Positions 1-12,200 of a DNA stretch of 64,000 nt are shown one piece after another. The translations under genes and the position numbers were made by a program. This stretch comes from Rhytidiadelphus loreus (taxonomy: Eukaryota > Streptophyta > Bryopsida > Hypnales > Hylocomiaceae): the NCBI GenBank assembly GCA_947034895.1, contig OX344765.1, forward strand, positions 16,311,001-16,375,000, given 5' to 3'. Each line of letters begins with the position of its first letter. The first letter of the stretch is position 1. The notes below the pieces were generated by a model. That model did no database searches and was not told the DNA's origin. It saw nothing but the letters and a program-made list of their open reading frames with translations.

Positions 1-3000
1 TCAACATTCAAGAAAAATGAACTTATGTCCTATAACTTGTGCTTTTTAGTCAATGGATTGGAAATTGGGTTGAAAATACATGAAAAACAATTTATGTAGA
101 AAAACTTTTGTATTCATCTTTAAGAAAAATGATAAAGAAGAAGAGATGAATGTAGTATTGGATGAAAGAAAAACCTGAATTGTTAATAATTTTTACAAAA
201 AATTGAGAATTATCTATTTGAATAGTGAAAATGTTCTAACAAACAATAAATATTCTTTCTTTTTGTTTTATTTGAAAAATTTGAATTCAAAAGACAACTT
301 TATCTATTTTTTTTCCTTTCATTACCAACTATTAGAAATTCCTCAAAACTTTCATCTCATTATATTTGGAATTGAACGGTTCAAATGTTTTTGTGTAGGG
401 TATCAATCTATACAATCAAATAAAATTAATCAATATTTTCTTAGAATATATTTTTACTTGTCTGATACTTTGATGTGACATTGAAATTGAAAAAATCCTT
501 ATAACTTTTGCATTACTTGTTGGAATGATATGGAACAAACTACAAAGCTTCACATGTGGATTATGAGTATTAACATCCATCATAGAAATTTCATGCAAAA
601 GTTACAAATTATGAAGTCAATAGAGGGTGCTTGGGTTCTCAAAAATTCGGAAAGCTCTCCTTAATCCTAGAAGGATGCGAGGGTGACTCTAGAAATCATG
701 CATTGTATAACCGTGAAAGTCATTGGAATAAAAAAAATCCAAAAATACTCATTGGAAGTCAAGCTACTATAAATGTTCTCCACTTTCCACAAAAAATTCC
801 AATGATGAATAGTTGTAGTTCTATCCTACACTGGAGAAGTCCTTATCATTCATCAGACACTTATTGTCCGTGGCGTCCTTCCTGGGTTAATCAATTAGGG
901 GAAAACCATAAAGATGGAGCCCATAATCTGGTAATCAAACCTTGACTCTTTGTCTTCTATCTCTCCACTATTTATCAATGTATTCTTTTAGAAATGAAAT
1001 CGCATGTCTAATCTTTGTCATAAAAATTTCAGATTTATTTGTTGAAATTTTAAATTATCATGAATTTTTGAAGATATAGTCAAGAAAAATTGTATCAAAT
1101 ATAAAACATGGTTAAAAATCTGAAAACTTCATAATTTAAGTAAATTATAGTATAAAACGTTATAGTATAGAGCATTATAGTATAAAGAAAATTTCCATAT
1201 CACTCTATATTTAGAAACGTGGTAATAGATCCTCAAATTCAAACTTCAATAAAATGCTAATTTTTAGGAAATTTTCAAAATTTCCAAGTGGAGTAGAAAA
1301 TGCAATTAGAATCTTTATATTGTTAGATTTGCTCAAAACAAAAGAAATCATTTTGAATGTCAAAATTAAATTTTAAGGGAAAAAAGCTCAAATTATTCAA
1401 ATGCACTCTATCAATGTACCTGTTTTTTTGATAAACTACCCTACATAAAATGAAATAACAACTAATATGACTTTAACTTAACTCAATGAAGAAGATTTGT
1501 AAAGGTGGAAGCATACCCTCTATTTGTGAAGAAGACAATCTCATGTGATTAGATTACACATATCATTCCTTGTTGTCTTTCCAAAAAGAGACAAGTTGTT
1601 TCAAAATTCAAATTCAATCTCATATTAAAAACCAAGGACCAAAGAAAGGATGACTTTCAAGACTTTTACAATAATTCTATTGTTTTCTAGTTTCTAAGAG
1701 CATTTTTCTTTTTCACCTCCCTCAACAAGGTCTCATGCAAAATTTCAAGGGACCATGACACATGAAACCTCAAATCCATAAATTGTCTATTTAATTGATC
1801 TTGAAGTCTACTTTGTCAAATTAACAAAATGAATTGTGGTCTCTTTTGAATTTACACCAAGACCATCTATTTTTGTTTTAAGTGTATCTTCTTATCCAAC
1901 GAGACAATGTCATAGTTATTATTTCTAGCTTGTCATCATCTTTAGTTGATTGTCAAAAATATATATGGACCATGTCCCTTTGTATCATACTCAATATTTT
2001 AAATTCACTTCTAATTAAGTTAATGCTTAGGGTCTTGCCAACATTTGCAGATTAGGATTGTAATGAATGAACATCCATTGGATATCTTAAATGAATCACA
2101 ACTTAAGAATCCTTGTAGGAATATCCCATATTTGTACAACACCAATTACAACTATCGTAGACACACTATTTATCATGTAGGACCACTTATCAAGCATCAC
2201 ACTACATGACACAGTGCCACAAGAAAGCAACAAGAGAAGAAGAAGATAGTAGTGTGTTTATGAGAAAGAGGAAAAGAAGAAGAAAAGAACAGACTTTGCT
2301 AGGGCCCCAAAGAAGCAAAAATTCAACAACTTGCAAAGAAAATAGCTATAGAAGTCAAAAGGATAGTGACAAAACCTCATCAATTTCCTATGCTCACAAA
2401 AAAGAAGGCAACATTTGTAGCTACTATAGTGAAACCTAATAAGCATGATTAGTAGATGGTATATTGATAACACATTATTCAATGTACTTATGAACTTGAT
2501 TGTAAAAAGGTCACAACTTTTCAAGCACATTAGTCCTTTCATTTTACCACAATACTCTCATCTCATTTACTAATTACAATTTTTTTTTAAATTAGTGAAA
2601 AAATCGTACCCACTTTGAACAAAACCATTTGAAACCCAAATGTGCACACTTAGTAGCGTGTCTACGATATAACAAAATATAGCAAAAGTAAAAACAAATA
2701 AAAATAAAAACAAAAGGATTGCGTCTAGAGTTGATCACCGGACCTTTGGAATCTTGTTTGGAGTGTATCCCCTGGGTTACCAGAGTTCTGACTTACGGAG
2801 ACAATATTCATTCATCCAAATGTTTTACTCATCCGTTTCCTTCTTGAGTTGAGAGCTTGCTCACACAAGCTCGTCACTGCCTTCAAATTGCAAGAATATT
2901 CTCCCAACAGCTTCGTCGTGTGCACTAGAACCTTTAGAGATACTAGTGTTATCATATCATAAAGGACCAGGGATTTATTGCTTTAAAATGACCAATTCAA

Positions 3001-3100
3001 TTGCTAATATTGCAAAAATAAATAAATTCAGGTGCGGTTAAATTTGACACCACCAACATCAGAGAAGAATATTGCATGTGTTGTCAAAAAAAACATACAG
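1..3100. other. AT-rich gene-poor stretch
   Basis: No convincing coding exon was found. Open frames here are short, lack splice-consistent partners and are low in complexity. Positions 2700-2960 are less AT-rich than their surroundings and may be a fragment of a dispersed element, but I could not classify it. The last 200 bases before 3323 probably hold the 3' untranslated region of the minus-strand lpxA gene. Confidence 0.6.
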
Positions 3101-3322
3101 AAAAATTGGACAAAAGAAAGTCTCCATATGATCTACTCAAAACTGTTGAAAACAACTTGAGGCCCAACGTGGATGTGAGTACCCGTAATCACAAACAGAA
3201 TTTCAAGACGTGATTTGAATACCTTCATTGATCCATGAAAAGCAAGGAGTATTGATGTTGGTTCAACATCATCATACAGCACTTCCTGCCGAAGTGAAAT
3301 AATTTCTTTACTGCACCTGTAG

Positions 3323-6300
3323 TCAGAGACTAGTCCAATGTCTAAACATGCAAATTCCTCGACGCTTCTCCCCAAAGCAGTTCCGCACAGAGCGCAGCAT
3401 GGCCACCACCGCTGGAACCTCGGCCAACTCCTCGTTTGCCTCCTGCACAGCAAGGTAGCCATCACAACATGGAAGAGATTATCAATGAAGCTTTGCAACA
3501 GCGGTAGTGCTGACAGTGAAGAAGCATTCGAAGTCACAGGGATCACGTCCAGAACCCCTCTCAACACTTACTATCAAACTCCTTACAATCACATTTCTAT
3601 GCAATTTCTTGAGACATGACAGTGATAATGAAAGTATGGAGTGGATTTTGAACTAGGTACACTTGTTTCCAGGAGTTTTAGTGAGGGAATAGAGGATGCG
3701 ATATTAGAGAAGGAGATTAAAGAGCTCTGGATGTAATCAGTACACCCCAATTTTTTTTATCACGTGACCGTAATGTTAGATATAAGGCAATCTAATATTT
3801 GAAGGAAACCTAAAGAGACTAAAGACTGCAGAGGCAAATATGATTCAAAAACCTATCTTGAACATGCACAACAGATACGTACCAAGTCAACAAGTCGATC
3901 TTCAAGCCCCCCTGCGTCTGGGTCGCTGTTCATGAACAACTTCTGATAAGTTCGTCGGATACTTTTGACCTGAGAATAACATCAGAGGTTAAGCAAACAG
4001 AAGATTGAAGATAATCATGAATTAAAACAACGTTGAATAGATTGTTAAATAGATTGTAGGAGATGCTGGTAGCTCTATGATAATAGATTGAATTTACCTC
4101 TATTTCAGAAAACCCAAGGCGCCGCATGCCTTCTAAATTCAAACCCCTTAATTCTGCACGATCTCCAGACACCATCATGTACATGGGGACATCCCTTGTG
4201 ACCTGTCAGACAAGTAACCCCCACCCAAAGTCATGAATTTCAATTCTGGAAAGCCTTGCAAACTTCAGTTCTCCAATTTTAATCATATAAGCAAAATTGA
4301 CTTCCAAAATCTTCAGAGAATTATTTGGAATGTCGACCTAGTGGTATAGAAAAACCTTCCATGATGTGGGCAAGCGATCAGAGGGGCCACATCTGGTATT
4401 AAAAAATGCAAGATGAGATTAAGCAACCTCCTAAGAGCATAAGCGTAAAAATTCACCACGTGCTGCTAAACAGACTCATACATTACAAAAACCACTAGCA
4501 CTAAATCGTGAAAGAGCAAGCCAAACAAGAAGAAAATCTGGAAACATGAACATCGAGCATTTTCCAAAATTGAAGGGTGGAGTACCATGGAGCCACCGGC
4601 GAGGAAAGAATATGAATCAATATGACAATGTTGATGTATTGCAACCGCCCCACCTGTATGAATATAGTCCTGACATAGAGAACATTGACTAAGTAAGGAT
4701 GTCGAGTATCACTCGTAGATTCCCAAAGTGGCCATCACCATATGCCTAGTTTTCTAAAATTATGTCTACAAGTATGCAAGGCAAGAAGTGAAACTAGAAC
4801 AAAACCACGGAGAATTGGTAGAGCATTACCCTTCATCAGAAGCTGCGTAACATATCACAAAACATAATTGAACGACTATCTGCTTTGACGAAACTATGAA
4901 AACGTAGCAAGCCCAATTAACCTGGATTTCCTACCGAAGAGACATATCTAAAGCATTACTTCAGGTAAGGAGGTAGATATACCTCAAGTATGACATGGCC
5001 TCCAATGAGAGTACCATTAGCCAGGATATTGTGATTACCCAGTTTACAATCATGAGCTATGTGACAGGAGCCCATTATCAGATTATTATTGCCTATAACC
5101 TGCCAAACACAACAATAAAGCATTCATCTGTGAGTGGATACTAAAAACACCTTAACGGACAAAATCCAAGACTATGTTGGTTAACACAATGAGCGGAAAG
5201 ATCACATACCGTACAATCATTTGGTTTTGAGGATCTGTGTATGCTAGCATACTCCCGGATATCATTATTATTACCAATATGGAGATAACACTCGTCTCCC
5301 TCCTGCACAATATTATATATAGAAAATGATTAGGGAATTTCACAACCCTGAGTGGTACCCTCCTAGTCTTGAAATGAAGGTTCAAACTTTAACCCCTCTG
5401 GTTATCGGCATTTTCAGTGTTTCAATGTTTTTCAGTAAATTGATAGGTACATACAAAACAGTCATTGTGTTACTGCCCAAATGACACTCAAATGACTTTT
5501 GTGAATACATCATTTTAGCACACACTACATTATACAATTTTAGCACTAAAATGACATTTATTTCATTGCTAAAAATCTTCAAATATTAGTGTATACGAAA
5601 ATGGTGTAACTACAAGTGTTGATTCAATGACACTAATACAATGACCGATATGATAGAAAAGAAACCACACCTTGTATTTCATGTCCTGGCACTTAACCCC
5701 AACAACGGCATGATAGCCAATAGTATTGTGATTGCCAATAACTGTGCGTCCTGAGATGTCTGCACCAACCACTGCACCACTGATGCACAATGTCCCTTAG
5801 ACACCGATCTGCTAAATGCTTGATACATGCTGCATAAAGAGTATCCAGCTCATACACAACTTTATCATCCATTTGTCCAGAGATGAAATTAAGAAAATCG
5901 TGTGCAAGAAATCACATAGCGGGATAGGGACTTACTTCATGACTTCACAACCTTCTCCAAGTTCTGTGTTCCCACATACGTGACTGCCAGCATGTAACTT
6001 GCAGCCATATCCTATTGATACACCAGGCCCCACTGTACAAAAGGCACCTATAACAACACCCTGCAAGATGAAATTGCTGGGTTTTTAGGTTACCACCATT
6101 TGGAAAGCAACTGCGTCAGTTGACAACAAATGCATTGATAATTCAAGGAAACCTCTTATGAAACCTTATGCTGCACTTGAGGAAACAAGAGCCAAATCCG
6201 CCTAAAGAAACGCACAACCTGAAATCCTTTCTCTCAATATTTTTAGCATATCACATAGGTAGTCATGTAAGCTCTACCTCTTCATGCTCCTTGTTACTTG

Positions 6301-7593
6301 GACTCGTTGAGCATTTAACAAAACAAGGTAGAACAAATAAAAATAATTTTTGCACCAATCGACGTGTAGGATTTCTTGTTATCTCAAGCTTGTTGCTTCG
6401 ACCTATGCAATATAAGTGGCACTTAAAAGCAACAGGGAATCAAATATAATAGTTGGCTTACACGCTCTTTAAGCTTCTAAACCTAAAGCTTCAAGAGTAG
6501 GTAACATGAACCATCAGGGTTACTAGACAATGCATACACTTTGAAGACGAAAAACTCACCTCACCTATGAAGGCGTCCGGATGAACTATCGCTGTGGCAT
6601 GGATACTCCTGCTCTCTGGAAGTACACTCGTCAATGCCGCGTTCACCATGGTTGTGGATACGGCATCCCCCTTCCCCCTTCTCCCAAGTGGCACAATATT
6701 TTCGGTTTGTATCTCATCCCTCTTCTCTGAAAAGTCAGGCTCTGCAGGACACAGAGTAAAAATCGGTAAAAATCGGCCCATTTGCCAGGTCAAAACACTT
6801 TACTACAAAATTCTGAAGAAATTCAAACAGTAAAACATGCCTGCCACTGCGCTAGACTTCATTCCCCTGTTGCAAGAACGCTGTCTCTCAAACAAACCTC
6901 TCCGGGTTGCCGTCAGCGTGTTCTGGGAAACAAAAAAACCACACCCACTGAGATTTCAAACCTTGAATTCAAAATGACAAAACACTGTGCCAATAACTGC
7001 ACATATCAATTCATGCATAACTCAATATAGAATTTCAAACTACAAATATGAACATATTGTAGACCCCGCCCCCACCCCACCCCACCCCCAAGAACTATGA
7101 GAGGTTCGTAAAAGGATGGAATACTGGTAAGGATTTCAAATCTCTACATGAAGGCAAGTTGTTATGATTAGAATCTCGCAAAGCCCAAAATGGAAAGAAT
7201 GAAGAGAATACCGCAGTGGAAGTTGTGCACTAAAAATAAGACCACATTCTAGAAAAAAACAAGAAACGTTACAGTTGGCATTGGTAAACGCCGCTAGATC
7301 TTCTAGAATACCTCTTGGCGTTTTTCTACTGGTGAAATGTGCCTCTCTGGTTGTGTTGTGATTGCTCTGTTTTTAATAGAGTGATCATCCCTTTTGCTTC
7401 CAAAGAAGGAAAGAGAGAAGTATGTCCAGTAGGGTAAAGAGGTGAAGTGGTGGAAAGAATAACATACAGAGAGGAGGTTCCATCTGGTGGAAATCGGCAC
7501 GAACAGTGAAGATCGCTGTACCGAGGACGAAGCAGGCATGGAAGTGCACGGGGCACTGCCTCCCAACAGACTTGAAAAGACTTGGGAGGCCAT
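3323..7593 (-). CDS. lpxA: UDP-N-acetylglucosamine O-acyltransferase (LpxA), plant organellar type
   Basis: LpxA transfers a 3-hydroxyacyl chain from acyl-ACP to UDP-GlcNAc, the first step of the lipid A-like pathway that plants keep in mitochondria. Eleven exons: 7593-7468, 6922-6898, 6741-6560, 6060-5936, 5779-5671, 5302-5210, 5099-4983, 4669-4586, 4202-4098, 3969-3883, 3442-3323. All phases close, giving 390 residues. Residues 1 to about 95 form a Ser-rich, transit-peptide-like leader. From SIHATAIVHPDAFIGE onward, left-handed beta-helix hexapeptides run to about residue 290. The family catalytic His is in GGAVAIHQ (residue 271). DIREYASIHRSSK and the helical C-terminus (RSVRNCFGEKRRGIC) match plant LpxA. 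The start lies in a strong GCCATGG context. The 25-nt second exon is inferred from splice signals and phase. The protein is longer than bacterial LpxA (about 262 residues) because of the leader. Function is confident; organelle targeting is inferred. Confidence 0.93.
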
Positions 7594-7912
7594 GGCACTG
7601 CCGCTCTCAACCTGCAGCCTCTCTACAAGAAGCCAACAACACTGTGTCCCTCGTGGAGTCGGCAAATCTCCGTTACTTGGAGTGCGATCTTGAGGCCTAA
7701 TGAAGTTCTCAAGGGCATCGCCACCCCAGCTCTCTGTTAGCCTATTTTGCAGCTGCAGCCATTGGGAGGCCTGCAAAAGAATTGATCACGCAGCTTAAGT
7801 TCATTGTTTGGTCCCGTAGACAGTACTGCTTCGCGTCTCAGAAGCTAGTATTGTCAGAATCGGAGTCTTTTGAGAACTCTTACCAGTTCCCTTGAAATAC
7901 TCTACTAGGTCT

Positions 7913-8872
7913 TCAAAATTTTGTCTCTTCATTGAACTGAGAAGCTCTAGCAAGCTTCCTGGATTCCTTGATGGTATTGAAACTGGACATGATCTCGTTA
8001 CTTTCTATTCTCTGAAATACTTGTAAGATGCAAAGATCATCCAGCCTCTAACAAGCATTAAGACAGTAAGCCAACGACAAGCGCAACAAACAAGCAGCTA
8101 CGCTACGAAAGACTCTGTCCTTGAAGCACTGGCGCAATTTTCGAGTAAGGGCCTTGTCAAACTGTAGCCTCCTCCAGAGCCCGACAAACGTCTATCCTAC
8201 ATAACCCTCTAAATTGGTACATGTGGTTCACATCCCTTGAGAAACCAGAGTGCGCACAGTCAAATGCAATGAAAGCGACCAAGGAGATCAGATTTCAATG
8301 ATCCAACTTGGTAACGCAAGAAGGCAAACAATTCGTCTTACCGAGTGCGGCACTGGCCATCTTCTGCGGGATTCGGACAGTTTGAGAAGACGAACTTCTG
8401 AGGCGCCAACCTCCTCTGCTGCTAATTGTGCTGTTCTCAAAGTACAAGAGAACTGGGCTGACCACTCTGCCCACTCCCCCACCAAAACCTAAGCCGCCAT
8501 CAACAAAAATGGAACAAAACTCTGTATAAAACACAACATACCGACCTGCTCACATCCCAGCTCTTTCAAATTCAGATCGATAATTTTTGCAGAGGAGCGC
8601 TATCAAAAATGAGAAGAAGTCTTGGGTCACCAAAATGAAGATTTCCTCATAAATGCGACAAGATTGTGAAATTTGTGACGGAGTGACTGACCTTGGGCTT
8701 GAGGCGTCTCCGACTGAGGCTGTCTCCAACCACCTTCTTCGCAACCTGCATAGCTTGGCCAACATTTGCAGGGAAGAAGAAGGCCACCGCAGTGGAATCA
8801 AACCTTGACACTCCACCCTGACACTTCACTTTCCTAGAGTGGCAGCGCCTCTTTCGCCACCAGATTCGCCAT
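7913..8872 (-). CDS. unidentified gene upstream of lpxA, possibly frameshifted
   Basis: I do not recognise this protein. Two segments splice cleanly in phase 0: 8488-8342 (49 codons, ending at a GTAAGA donor) and 8047-7913 (44 codons plus stop, ending FNEETKF). A third coding-like segment ends at 8692 with a GTCAGT donor and contains DSTAVAFFFPANVGQ and SLSRRRLKPK. An ATG in good context (GAGATGGCG, 8872) opens a short frame, MANLVAKEALPL, that reaches a stop 12 codons later. The conserved-looking downstream frame is offset by one base, so there is a frameshift, a sequence error or a missed exon. Two other open frames between 7970 and 7742 offer an alternative 3' end. The last two exons are rich in charged and helical residues with no visible catalytic motif. 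The gene reads toward lpxA, ending about 320 bases from its ATG, and is head-to-head with the gene starting at 9294. Confidence 0.4.
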
Positions 8873-9008
8873 CTCAGACACCTGTGACACTGTCCCTCAC
8901 ACCTGAGAATTTTTTTCTTAAATCCCCCAAAATAAATTTTCTGTCAAGCACTCGTTAAAACTCGCAGTCTCCGAATGACGACAAACCTGTGATGAGTTGA
9001 GCTTGAAG

Positions 9009-9032
9009 CCACTGTAACTTAAGTTACAGTGG
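9009..9032. promoter_or_regulatory. perfect 24-bp palindrome between divergent genes
   Basis: The sequence CCACTGTAACTT followed by its exact reverse complement forms an uninterrupted 24-bp palindrome. It lies in the roughly 420-base interval between the start of the minus-strand gene (8872) and the plus-strand ATG (9294). A dimeric transcription factor site in a bidirectional promoter is a reasonable inference; no factor can be named. Confidence 0.45.
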
Positions 9033-9293
9033 TGCCGCACCACCTGGAAAGCTATCCGAAAAGGTTTAAGCGAGCCAGTGATGGACGCGATACTGGAACG
9101 ATAGAATGCCAGGCTGGGTTAGGGTCCGTTTTCCGGGTCCCGATTGTGTAAATGCTGGGTGGGGATGGAACCCCTGCAAATCTCCAAACCCCCAGACGAG
9201 GTTTAGTGAAGTGATTGTGAACTCTTGTGGTTTTGGGAATTCGTATAGATTGTGGTTGCCGAGGTGCGCGGTATTGGTGTGAGGCTTGGGATC

Positions 9294-12200
9294 ATGAACA
9301 TGCGAGCATTCATGGCTCCGATTGCGCTTCCACTGGGGTCGTCGTCTTGGAGTCCTGGGCTCGCAGGACTGCGAGTGAGGTCGAGATTGCAAAATGCTGG
9401 AGGATTTGAAAAAGGAACAATCACGTGTGCTGCAGCTGAGAGGTTGAATTCCTCCTCGCCGGAGGCAACTGAGCCGGCGCAAGTAGTGTCGCCGCAGCAG
9501 TGCACGTATGGGGAGCGCAATTTGCTTTGGGTTGCGTCGGAGCTGCAGCGCCTGCTTTCCATGCAGGTGAGCTCTCGTCCCTCTTGTCGGAAACTATTAG
9601 TCTACTTATCTGAAATCACCTGCTTCCCAAATTCCCTGCATTTTCAATGCAAGGGGGTGATCGTAGCCAAATGCAGATGGAGATTGCTGCACTATCGTTC
9701 CGCCAATTCTCGAACCCTAAACCTTACATCGACAAGAGCGTGATTCAGTCCAGATCGTTCCACCAACTCCCGGGCCAGAAACTCTAAATTGTATAAGAGC
9801 GTGATTCTGTTGAGATCGTTCCACCAATTCTCGGGTCAGAAACCCTAAATTATTACAGGAGCGTGGTTCCTTCGGTCACGGCGATGATACTCTCGCAGGT
9901 TTAGGGTTTCAAGTGAAACCGTAAACTGTAGATTGGTAAGAAATCAATATTAGGTTCAATAGAGTTGTCCTGAAAGTCACTGAAAGTGAAGGTGCTGCCT
10001 TTGCTTCAGTGCAGGAGTCTAGATGAATTCATGAATGTTAACTTGAATAGGTGTTTGTCAGCCTTTTCTTGTGTTCCAATCATGAATCTGAAACAGTGTT
10101 GAATTTAAGGATATAGCTATGAGATTCCATGGTGTTGCTGTTGGATTCATTGCTCTTGTCTCAATTCCTAAGCAATGCTTGAGATGTTAAAAGCTTTTGA
10201 TCCTAAGTTTAGGCTCCGGAGTGCACAGGTCGGACTGAAACACACACAGTTGGACGAGAATTTCAATACAATTCAGAAAATGAATTGGCATTGTTTAATC
10301 TAGGGGCAAAGCGAGAGTTGACACAACATTACTTATCGGAGATATTTAATACTTCGTTTAGGGTTACTGAAGTTTGAGAGATCCGTTGTTTTGCAGAGGA
10401 ATCCAGGTGATGGATTAGTGCTGACAAGAGGTCAGTGGAGCTGGGACATTCAAGAACCAAGCTATTATCAGTTTAAAGGATTGATGCAGTACGACAATCT
10501 CGATTGTGCCAAATTGTTCTCTTGTGTTTTGGTGCAAGATCTGTGAATTCATGACTTTTAGTTCTTTTACTCAAATGTCTCAGATCATATTCGGAAACCT
10601 ATCTTTCATTGCTTAAGATGTGTGTGCATGACGTTGCGTCCGCGCAGGTTCTGCAACACTTCAAGTAAATTCGAACTTTTTGTGCCAGAAGTTTCAGCCA
10701 AGCTACAACTTCTGTCGAACTCCCCCCTTGATTCAATTACTGCCACTTTAAAGGTGCGTTTCCTGTGATGATAATTCTTTGCACTCCCTTGCAACATTTT
10801 GAATTTTGAGTTTTGCAATACAACTCCGTTACACCCAAACACCTTTATGGTCACCCAAATTGTATGTGGTTATCAATTGGAGTTCTATAACATTGTGACA
10901 ATCAATAGTGTTGCTTGTAAAAATTCGGGTTGCAGGAGTCAGGAAAAAGATCTAATCCCATTTTCACATTTGTCAAACTTCTTATCATCACATTGCTTGG
11001 TACTTCTTGTGACATTCAGAGTGATAACGAGAGTACAAATGAGTTCAGAACTATGGAAGTCCGTTCTCTTTGGTTTAGTGAGGGAACAGAGGTACTGATA
11101 TTAGAGAAGGTTATATTAAAGAGCTTGGTGTAACTGCGTGTGCTCTCATGTTTCAGATTTCTCCTAGACACCCCAATGAGAATCCTCCTCAACGGGAAGA
11201 TGGATACTGGCGAGCATACATTACACGTGCTGGAGAGTCCACGGCTATGCAGGTTCAATCATCAGTTTTTCGCCACATTATCTGTTCTAAGTTATAGAAT
11301 ATAATGGACTATATCTGTTAACAGAGTTTCGAATCACACTATTTGAGGGACTGTTAGACAGCGTCATATAGAGAAGCCTCCCCATGGTTCTTAAGAATGG
11401 TCACAGTGATCATATGGAGGTCACATTGCGACCATAAGGAGACCTCCCATGAATCATGTGGAAGATTCTCTTTATGATGCTGTCTAAAAGTCCCTGAAAG
11501 AATTCAATTTGACTGAAAACCCTGTTTTGGGACTGTAGATTTTTCGTCCACAGTTTAGACGCCACATGTTTGGAGCAACTGCATGTTAGAAAAAGATTAA
11601 GAACATTACTACTAAAGACAAGTCTCGATGCTTATTCTACAGGTGGTAGTGGATTTGCAAGCCAAGGACGAAAAGGCACTTGCTGAACTTCAGGCATGAC
11701 TTTCAATTGCTTTATTCTTTGGGTGAGAGAATTTGTTATCTTATCAGTTTGTAGTATTTTGAAGACTGAACACATATGTAAAACTTTTTACCTCCAGGTG
11801 TTCATATGGTCAAAAGTGGTTGCTTCCATATCTATAGGAGTTGAAACAAATCATTTAGAAATCTCTAAGGAAGATAATAAATGTAGTCAATTGACTCAAG
11901 AAATCATAGCCTATATCGTTGAACAATAAGAATATGTTTTGTAACATATGATATATAGTCTATTCTTCCGAGTGAACTTTTGGTTTTCAGCTTGGGCACT
12001 TCGGGGTTAAATGCAGATTTTTGGGTATTGATTTAAATGTGGTGGTCTTAGAACTGCTTGGGAATTGGTATTTGTAGGCAGTGCGTGTTGACGTAGACTA
12101 TATATCATATGGCCCGCATGGACGGACAGCCCATAGTCAGCACATAATATTGCCGGTTCGATATTCAGTGACGCCATCAAACAACGTCCAATGGCGGAAG

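Noticed and set aside
631..945. 104-codon frame near the left edge
   Set aside because: It starts at a non-ATG codon, has no splice context, no recognisable motif and unremarkable composition.
7742..7770. Alternative 3' exon for the unknown gene ending LPMAAAAK
   Set aside because: Using it requires an intron of about 20-40 bases upstream, too short for plant splicing; the continuous frame ending at 7913 is simpler.
9066..9562. Minus-strand frames opposite exon 1 of the CofE-like gene
   Set aside because: They are shadows of the plus-strand leader exon, which links in phase to 15 further exons.
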